Notes under the pieces: generated by a model | The model's database searches: none | What the model saw: only the letters and a program-made list of their open reading frames with translations | What the model was told of the DNA's origin: nothing | Source: Tidjanibacter sp. | GTDB lineage: Bacteria > Bacteroidota > Bacteroidia > Bacteroidales > Rikenellaceae | Assembly (NCBI GenBank): GCA_017390585.1 | Contig: JAFPBB010000031.1 | Span: forward strand, 1 to 36,454 | Reading direction: 5' to 3' | DNA: 36,454 nucleotides | In this document: positions 30,567 through 36,454 of the stretch, piece after piece | How positions within the stretch are numbered: the stretch's first letter is position 1 | How the letters are laid out: each line of letters begins with the position of its first letter | Position numbers and translations under genes: made by a program

Positions 30567-33362
30567 ATGATTTTTTGTGATATTTTGGAACCAAGAGGTA
30601 TAAAATACTTGATTTTTTCGCTGGCCGCACTCCTGTTTGCGGCTACGCTCGCCGCACAAACCCCCGAAGGGGAAGAAAAAACTTTGCCCCCACAGGCAAA
30701 AACTCTCACCCCTCGGGAAGCATTCGCCACCCCCCTCCATCTCGACTCTCCCACTTTGGCAGAGAAGACCCCCGATTCGCTCCTCCAGCAGAGGCGCGCA
30801 CAGGCGGCACGCTCCATCGACTCGCTCTCCAATCGAGCCGAGAACCGTGCCATCGACTCCCTGCTCATCCTCCCCTCCGACACGGCAGGCCGACGTAAGC
30901 AACGCAACTTCCTCGATGAGATCATCTCGGGTAAGAACAAAGACTCGCTCTACTACGATGTGCGTGGCAAGATGGTCCACATCTACGAGCAGGGCGATGT
31001 CACCTATGGCAATATGAACATCAAGGCCGACTATATGAAGGTCTCGATGGACTCCAAAGAGCTGCTCGCCTACGGTAAGGCCGACACCTCCGCCTATGGT
31101 CACACCCGCCCCGAATTTACCGAGAACGGCTCGACCTACACGATGGACACCGTAACCTACAACATCAAGTCCAAGAGGGCAAAAATCAAGGGTGTGGTGA
31201 CCAAAGATGGCGAGGGATTCCTCACAGGACGCGACGTGAAGATGATGGACGACAAGTCGTTCAACATCAGCGGCGGCGTCTACACCACTTGCGACCACAC
31301 CGACCATCCCCACTTCTACATCAATATGACCAAGGCCAAGTTCATCCCCGGCAAGAAGATTGTCTCGGGCCCCTTGTACCTTGTCATTGCCGACGTTCCC
31401 CTGCCCCTGCTCATCCCCGAGGTCTTCTTCCCGATGAATCAGGAGCGCAAGACGGGTATCATTATGCCCAGCTATGGTGAGGAGAGCAACCGAGGTTTCT
31501 ACCTCCGCAACGGTGGATACTACTTCGCCTTCAACGACTATGTCGACCTTGAGCTCACGGGCGGTATCTACACCCTTGGCTCGTGGGAGGTCAACGCCCG
31601 CTCCAACTACAAGGTGCGCTACAAGTTCAACGGCAACATCGGCATCAACTATGCACAGACAGTGACGGGCGAAAAAGGCTCGAGCGACTACTCCAATCAG
31701 GGTAGCTTCAAGGTGACTTGGACCCACTCGCAGGACGCCAAGTACAACCCCAACTCCACCTTCTCCGCCAACGTCAACTTCTCCATCCCGGGCTTCAACA
31801 AGAACGCCTCGCAGGATATGACCGACTACCTCACCTCGCAGACCACCTCCACCATCAACTACTCCCACTCGTGGAAAGGCCTGCCAATGAACATATCCAT
31901 CGGTCTGAACTACTCCCAGAACCTCAACAACGGCGACGTGGCACTGGGTATGCCTAACATCAACTTCAACGTCAACCGTTTCTACCCCTTCAAGCGCAAG
32001 GTGATGATCGGCAAGGAGAGGTGGTATGAGAAGATTGCAATGACCTACAAGGCACAGATGCAGAACACCCTCAACACCAAGTTTGAGGAGCTGACCAAGG
32101 CCGAAACTCTGGGCAAGATGAAAAACGGTGTCAAGCACTCGCTGCCCATCACCGCGAGCTTCAACGTGGGCGGTTTCCTCAACATCTCCCCCTCGATCAA
32201 CTACAACGAGAGGTGGTACTTCCGCCGCGTCGACCAGACCTGGGACCCCCAAGCCAACGCCATCGTGCAGGACACCACCCGAGGCTTCTATCGCGTCTAC
32301 GACTACAGCGCCTCCGTATCGGCCAACACCACCCTCTACGGTATGTATCAATTCAAGAGCCCCAAGAGCTTCGTGAAGGCCATTCGCCACACCATCAACC
32401 TCTCCGCCTCGGCCTCCGTGGCGCCCGACTTCGGCACGGAGAAATATGGCTATTGGAAGCAGGTGCAGGCCAATGCCGACGGCTCCCGTATGCAGCGCTA
32501 CTCCCCCTTCTCGGGTGAGCTCTATGGCGTGCCGGGCAGCAGCGCCAACGCCTCGTTGTCGCTCAATGTGGGTCAGACGCTCGAGGCCAAAATCGCCAGC
32601 GACACCGACACCACGGGTATGAAGAAGGTGAAGATCATCGACGACCTCAGCTTCTCGCTCTCCTACAACTTCCTGGCCGACTCGATGAAACTCAGCAACA
32701 TCCCCGTGAAGATACGTTCGAGCATCATCCCCAACTTCGGCATCAACATCTCGATGACCCTCGACCCCTATGAGGTCGATAAGGCCACGGGCAAACGCTA
32801 CGACAAGCTCCTCTGGGGCCGCGGCATACCCGGCCGAATAGCCTCCACAGGTTGGTCGTGTGGCTACACATTCCGCTCCTCGGACCTCTACACCGAGGCG
32901 ACCATCAACGACATCTCCAAGCAGTATCCCGAGTACTCCAACCCATATTTCTACGACCCCAACGACCCGCTCGACCCGGCCCTGCGTAGGCAGTTGATGA
33001 CCTCGCAGTACTACGACTTCTCGATGCCGTGGAACTTCTCGTTCAACTACTCGATCAACTACACCGACAACGGCATTGTCAAACGAGTGGTCAACACGCT
33101 CGGATTCAACGGCTCACTCACCCTCGACAAGGACAAAAAGTGGGGCATAACCTACTCGGGCGGTTTCGACTTCGACAACAAACAGCTCACCCCGGGCGTT
33201 GTGACCCTCTCGAGGGACCTCCACTGCTGGCAGATGAACTTCTCCTGCGTGCCGTTTGGCTACCGAAAGAGTTGGAGCTTCCAGATCAACGTGAAGTCGT
33301 CGTTGTTGCAGGACCTCAAGTACAAGAAGGAGTCGTCCCACTACGACAATATGTATGAGTAG
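30567..33362 (+). CDS. LptD-like LPS assembly outer membrane protein
   Basis: A 931-residue protein of the Bacteroidetes LptD family, which places lipopolysaccharide in the outer leaflet. A signal peptide (cleavage near FAATLAAQ) is followed by the OstA/LptA-like periplasmic part (about 115-270): DSLYYDVRGKMVHIYEQGDV, then YMKVSMDSKELLAYG and VTKDGEGFLTGRDVK. Then come PLPLLIPEVFFPMNQERKTGI and a long C-terminal part of alternating beta strands rich in Asn, Ser, Tyr and Phe, which is the large barrel. The paired LptE cannot be named here. The frame opens at a TTG (30543) inside the palindrome; the ATG at 30567 is preferred. MutS2 follows 39 bp later on the same strand. Confidence 0.87.
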   Translation: MIFCDILEPRGIKYLIFSLAALLFAATLAAQTPEGEEKTLPPQAKTLTPREAFATPLHLDSPTLAEKTPDSLLQQRRAQAARSIDSLSNRAENRAIDSLLILPSDTAGRRKQRNFLDEIISGKNKDSLYYDVRGKMVHIYEQGDVTYGNMNIKADYMKVSMDSKELLAYGKADTSAYGHTRPEFTENGSTYTMDTVTYNIKSKRAKIKGVVTKDGEGFLTGRDVKMMDDKSFNISGGVYTTCDHTDHPHFYINMTKAKFIPGKKIVSGPLYLVIADVPLPLLIPEVFFPMNQERKTGIIMPSYGEESNRGFYLRNGGYYFAFNDYVDLELTGGIYTLGSWEVNARSNYKVRYKFNGNIGINYAQTVTGEKGSSDYSNQGSFKVTWTHSQDAKYNPNSTFSANVNFSIPGFNKNASQDMTDYLTSQTTSTINYSHSWKGLPMNISIGLNYSQNLNNGDVALGMPNINFNVNRFYPFKRKVMIGKERWYEKIAMTYKAQMQNTLNTKFEELTKAETLGKMKNGVKHSLPITASFNVGGFLNISPSINYNERWYFRRVDQTWDPQANAIVQDTTRGFYRVYDYSASVSANTTLYGMYQFKSPKSFVKAIRHTINLSASASVAPDFGTEKYGYWKQVQANADGSRMQRYSPFSGELYGVPGSSANASLSLNVGQTLEAKIASDTDTTGMKKVKIIDDLSFSLSYNFLADSMKLSNIPVKIRSSIIPNFGINISMTLDPYEVDKATGKRYDKLLWGRGIPGRIASTGWSCGYTFRSSDLYTEATINDISKQYPEYSNPYFYDPNDPLDPALRRQLMTSQYYDFSMPWNFSFNYSINYTDNGIVKRVVNTLGFNGSLTLDKDKKWGITYSGGFDFDNKQLTPGVVTLSRDLHCWQMNFSCVPFGYRKSWSFQINVKSSLLQDLKYKKESSHYDNMYE

Positions 33363-33401
33363 CACTCCCCCGCTGCGGAAACAACCACACAAGCAAAAGT
33401 G

Positions 33402-35891
33402 ATGAACAACAAAAAACTCGAAATAAAACTCGGATTCGACCACATACGCCGTCAGTTGGCCGACCTCTGCTCCACCCCCGGCGCCGCCGAGATGGTGGCC
33501 GAGATGGAGTTCCACACCTCCCCACGAGAGGTGGAGTGGCTCCAAGCCGTGGCCGAGGAGGTGAGAGAGGCACTGCTGATGGAGCAGTATTTCCCCAAAG
33601 GGGAGCTCGTGGAGTTCGCCCCCGTGGTGGCCAAGCTGGCTGTGGAGGGCACCTTCCTCGAGGCCGATGAGCTGCTCACCCTCCGCAGCGGACTCAAGGC
33701 TGTGGCCGAGGCCACCCGCATCTTCCTCGGCGCCGAGAGTCGCTACCCCATAATGCGCTCCCTCTCCGAGCAAGCAGGCTCCTACCCCGAAATCACCGGA
33801 CATATCGACACCATCATAGACCGCCACGGCGAGGTGCGCGACAACGCATCCCCCGCCCTCTACGACATCCGTCGCTCCATTCGTGCCCACGAAGGCCAGG
33901 CCGCCAAGAGGCTCCAAGCTGTGTTGGCCGAAGCCATCCGCCAGGGTGTGGTGGAGGAGGGAGCAGCACTCACCGTCAGGGAGGGTCGCACCGTAATCCC
34001 CGTAGCCGCAGCCAACAAACGCAAGCTCAAGGGCTTCGTACACGACGAATCGGCCACGGGAAAGACCGTGTTCATTGAGCCCGTGGAGGTGGTCGAAATC
34101 AACAACGCACTGCGCGAATTGGAGTATGCTGAGAGGCGCGAGGTTGTCCGCATCCTCAGCGAGCTCACCGACTCCATCCGCCCCTATGCCGAGGGTCTTG
34201 CCGCAAGTCGCAAATACCTCACCCACTTCGACTTCCTGCGCGCCAAAGCCCGCTGGGCCGTGGAGAACGGAGCCTACAAGGCCATCCTCTCCGACAGCGG
34301 CACACTGCGCTTGGTCGACGCCCGCCATCCGCTGCTCCAGCAGAGCCACGCACGAGAGAAAAAGGAGGTCGTACCCCTCGACCTGCTCCTCAACGGCAGC
34401 CGACGCATCCTCGTCATCTCGGGCCCCAATGCGGGCGGCAAGTCGGTGTGTCTCAAGACTGTGGGATTGCTTCAGTATATGTATCAGAGTGGCCTTGCCA
34501 TCCCCGCATCGGCGGTGAGCGAGATGCCCATCTTCGAGAGCATCTTCATCGACATCGGCGACCAGCAGAGCATCGAGAACGACCTGAGTACCTACTCCTC
34601 CCACCTGACCAATATGAAGGAGATGTTGGCCGGTGCAGGCCCCGCAACCCTCATACTCATCGACGAGTTTGGCAGCGGCACCGAGCCCACCATCGGCGGC
34701 GCCATAGCCGAAGCTATGCTCGAACGCTTTGTGGAGTGTGGCACCTACGGAATCATCACCACTCACTACACCAACATCAAGTACTTCGCCTCCAACCACC
34801 GCGGCGTGGCCAACGGAGCAATGATGTTCGACGTGCAGAACATTCGACCCCTCTTCCGACTCGAGATGGGCGAACCGGGTAGCTCGTTTGCCATTGAGAT
34901 CGCACGCAAGATTGGCCTGCCCGAGCAAATCATCCGCAGCGCCTCCGAGAAGGCCGGCTCCGAGGTCATCAGCCTCGAGCGACAACTCCGCGAGGTGGCT
35001 CGCAATCGCAACTATTGGGAGCAGAAACGTGAGCGCATACGCATCGCCGACAAGAGGGTCGAGGAGATGGAGAAAGAGTATGCCGAGCGACTCGCCAAAC
35101 TCAAAGACGAACGCACAGCCATCATCCGTCAGGCCAAAGACGACGCACGCGAAATCCTCGATCAAACCAACCGCACCATTGAAAATACCGTGCGCGTAAT
35201 CCGCGAATCGCAGGCCGAAAAGGAGACCACCAAGCTCGCACGACGCGAGTTGGAATCGATGCGCGAGATGGTCGAAAGCGACGTGGACTACCTCTCCGCC
35301 GAGAGCGAAAAGGTAGCCCGAGAGATGGAGAAAATCGAACGCCGCCGCCAGAAACGCGCCGAGCGCAAAGCACAACGAGGCGAGACGGAAGAGGCTCAAA
35401 CCCAGGTGGAAGAGCCCAAAGTCCTCCCCATAGTTGTGGGTGCAAAAGTACGCATCGTGGGCCAGGAGGGCGTGGGCGAGGTGGTGTCGCTCAAGGGCAA
35501 GAAAGCCACGGTTGCCATTGGCCAGATTATGACCACCCTCGCAGTGGAGCGACTCGAGGCCATCAGTCAGAACGAATATAAGAAGCAGACCCGCCCCACC
35601 ACGGCACGCACGGTGGTGAGCGTGGACATCTCCAGCCGCAAGCTCAACTTCCGCGACAGCATAGACATCCGCGGAATGAGGGCCGCAGAGGCTATGGATG
35701 TTGTGCAGGACTTCATCGACGACGCCATTATGGTGGGCATTGGCTCGGTGACCATTCTCCACGGCAAGGGCACAGGTGCGCTCAAGGAGGAGGTGCGCCG
35801 CTACCTGCGCTACATCCCCTCCGTAGCCTCCGCCACCGACGACCATCCCGACCGCGGAGGTGCCGGCATCACCGTGGTGAAATTCAAATAG
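33402..35891 (+). CDS. mutS2: Endonuclease MutS2
   Basis: An 829-residue MutS paralog that lacks the mismatch-binding front of MutS. The core (about 1-300) and ATPase (about 310-520) include the P-loop GPNAGGKS (341-348) and Walker B ILIDEFGSGTEPT, plus THYTNIK. A long charged coiled coil follows (about 520-680, KRAERKAQRGETEEAQTQ), then a KOW-like strand region with RIVGQEGVGEVVSLKGKKATV, and the C-terminal Smr nuclease domain with IDIRGMRAAEAMD and LHGKGTGALKEEVRRYL. In other bacteria MutS2 limits recombination or rescues collided ribosomes; which one applies here is unknown. A GTG directly before (33399) is a possible start, but the ATG at 33402 is preferred. The gene ends at a strong hairpin. 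Confidence 0.95.
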   Translation: MNNKKLEIKLGFDHIRRQLADLCSTPGAAEMVAEMEFHTSPREVEWLQAVAEEVREALLMEQYFPKGELVEFAPVVAKLAVEGTFLEADELLTLRSGLKAVAEATRIFLGAESRYPIMRSLSEQAGSYPEITGHIDTIIDRHGEVRDNASPALYDIRRSIRAHEGQAAKRLQAVLAEAIRQGVVEEGAALTVREGRTVIPVAAANKRKLKGFVHDESATGKTVFIEPVEVVEINNALRELEYAERREVVRILSELTDSIRPYAEGLAASRKYLTHFDFLRAKARWAVENGAYKAILSDSGTLRLVDARHPLLQQSHAREKKEVVPLDLLLNGSRRILVISGPNAGGKSVCLKTVGLLQYMYQSGLAIPASAVSEMPIFESIFIDIGDQQSIENDLSTYSSHLTNMKEMLAGAGPATLILIDEFGSGTEPTIGGAIAEAMLERFVECGTYGIITTHYTNIKYFASNHRGVANGAMMFDVQNIRPLFRLEMGEPGSSFAIEIARKIGLPEQIIRSASEKAGSEVISLERQLREVARNRNYWEQKRERIRIADKRVEEMEKEYAERLAKLKDERTAIIRQAKDDAREILDQTNRTIENTVRVIRESQAEKETTKLARRELESMREMVESDVDYLSAESEKVAREMEKIERRRQKRAERKAQRGETEEAQTQVEEPKVLPIVVGAKVRIVGQEGVGEVVSLKGKKATVAIGQIMTTLAVERLEAISQNEYKKQTRPTTARTVVSVDISSRKLNFRDSIDIRGMRAAEAMDVVQDFIDDAIMVGIGSVTILHGKGTGALKEEVRRYLRYIPSVASATDDHPDRGGAGITVVKFK

Positions 35892-35900
35892 GAATACGAT

Positions 35901-35935
35901 TTTGGGCGACTATGTAGTCGCCCAAACATTTTTGT
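35901..35935 (+). terminator. Terminator after mutS2
   Basis: A perfect 10-bp stem TTTGGGCGAC (35901-35910) with GTCGCCCAAA (35917-35926), loop TATGTA, then CATTTTTG. It begins 9 bp after the mutS2 stop. Confidence 0.75.
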
Positions 35936-36140
35936 CGAGATACCACGTATCTCTATCAGTGTTAGCCCTATTTAGGCCGTACAAACTCTACACTAAAAGT
36001 TTTTGGTGAAGCTTTTTACAAAAAGCTTCGTTCATTTTGGCGACTGCCGTCGCTTGTTTTCTTGCGACTGACGTTGCTTTTGTTCTGCGACTTTTTATAA
36101 AAAGTCGCCCAAAAATTTTTGTCGAGATACTTCGTATCTC
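35917..36140 (+). repeat. Direct repeat pair, 187 bp apart
   Basis: GTCGCCCAAAcATTTTTGTC followed by GAGATACcaCGTATCTC (35917-35953) returns as 36104-36140 with three or fewer changes (lower case). Each copy holds the right arm of a GCGAC-type hairpin and a GAGATACnnCGTATCTC palindrome. The set looks like units of a dispersed repeat. Confidence 0.75.
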
Positions 36141-36454
36141 TTCACAGCCTCTACCCCATTTACACACGCCCCCGTCACTTCGTGACACCCCCTCTAACTT
36201 AGAGGGGGAGTAAGGTGGGGAGTTACCTCTCTTAAACTTAGAGGGGGAGAAATTGGAGAGGAAGAGCCACTACCCTCTAACTCAGAGGGGTGTAAAGTAG
36301 GGTAATGCGCCCAAGGCCCCAATTTTGAATTTTGCATTTTGAATTTTGAATTAAGTGCTACGCACCACCCTAAATTCCCCCTCTAAGTTAGAGGGGGTGT
36401 CACGAAGTGACGGGGGCGTGTGTAAATGGGGTAGAGGCTGTGAAGAGATACGAA
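36131..36454. repeat. Perfect 79-bp inverted repeat enclosing 166 bp
   Basis: The arm 36131-36209 is the exact reverse complement of 36376-36454. The right arm is cut by the window end, so the repeat may be longer. Each arm holds two smaller hairpins: GTCACTTCGTGAC and the 21-bp palindrome CCCCCTCTAACTTAGAGGGGG (36188-36208; mirrored at 36377-36397). The enclosed 166 bp has no gene, but it carries further CTCTAACTTAGAG-like copies (36226-36247, 36273-36290). It looks like a short non-autonomous mobile or REP-type element. No transposase is visible. Confidence 0.8.

Larger units (their letters stand above)
35892..36454. other. Gene-free, hairpin-rich region at the right edge
   Basis: No convincing gene lies in these 563 bp. 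Instead there are repeated hairpins: GAAGCTTTTT/AAAAAGCTTC (36008-36029), GCGACtgccGTCGC (36040-36053), a 22-bp palindrome GCGACTTTTTATAAAAAGTCGC (36087-36108), several CCCTCTAACTTAGAGGG-type palindromes, and an A/T-rich 7-bp repeat of TTTTGAA (36321-36352). A direct repeat of about 37 bp (35917-35953 and 36104-36140) and the large inverted repeat described separately overlap them. The 66-codon - strand frame in here is of AT-rich repeat sequence and is not called. Confidence 0.7.

Noticed and set aside
35988..36188. 66-codon - strand frame in the right-end repeats
   Set aside because: It is made of hairpin repeats and is interrupted by palindromes; no start signal or family likeness.
36226..36290. 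Tandem palindromes considered as a CRISPR array
   Set aside because: Copies differ in length and sequence, spacing is irregular, and no cas gene is near.

Overview
The window looks like a piece of a Bacteroidetes (order Bacteroidales) chromosome, most like Alistipes or a close relative. Four things point there: promoters of the Bacteroidetes type (TTTG, about 20 nt, then TAnnTTTG) in front of several genes; a MurF-alanine racemase fusion; a nucleoside kinase fused to a TGS/tRNA-synthetase-like front end; and an RND efflux operon that ends in a PG0541-type small protein. Coding regions are GC-rich and dense. The genus is an inference, not something the sequence proves.

Layout. 55-1128: a GT9 glycosyltransferase. 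1129-1620: a non-coding stretch with a strong promoter, a candidate small RNA and its terminator, then the promoter of the next operon. 1621-8337 (+): tetR, tolC-like, membrane fusion protein, RND pump and PG0541-like protein, a complete tripartite efflux operon with its own regulator. 8579-9028 (+): a small lipoprotein. 9254-10432 (+): rpsP and rimM, with a structured leader and a 40-bp tandem duplication between the genes. 10545-12215 (-): nucleoside kinase, divergent from a 5'-nucleotidase-like lipoprotein (12323-13744, +). 13831-20159 (-): a run of aroK, parC, parE and plsC. 20387-23435 (+): fabD and an M3 peptidase lipoprotein. 23556-26598 (-): RsmI-like methylase and murF-alr. 26973-30476 (-): a second M3 peptidase lipoprotein and an N-acetylmuramoyl-L-alanine amidase with a SPOR domain. 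30567-35891 (+): LptD-like outer membrane protein and mutS2. 35892-36454: no gene, but a dense set of hairpins and a perfect 79-bp inverted repeat that runs to the window edge.

Most genes are housekeeping. Many serve the envelope: efflux, LPS transport, peptidoglycan precursor synthesis and remodelling, phospholipid and fatty acid synthesis, and lipoprotein peptidases. Others serve ribosome assembly and DNA topology. I see no phage, complete insertion sequence, CRISPR array, tRNA or rRNA.

I did not find a clearly new multi-gene system. The most interesting unexplained signals are non-coding: the candidate small RNA at about 1287-1404, the rpsP leader, the rpsP-rimM tandem repeat, the palindrome between the amidase and lptD genes, and the inverted-repeat element at the right end.
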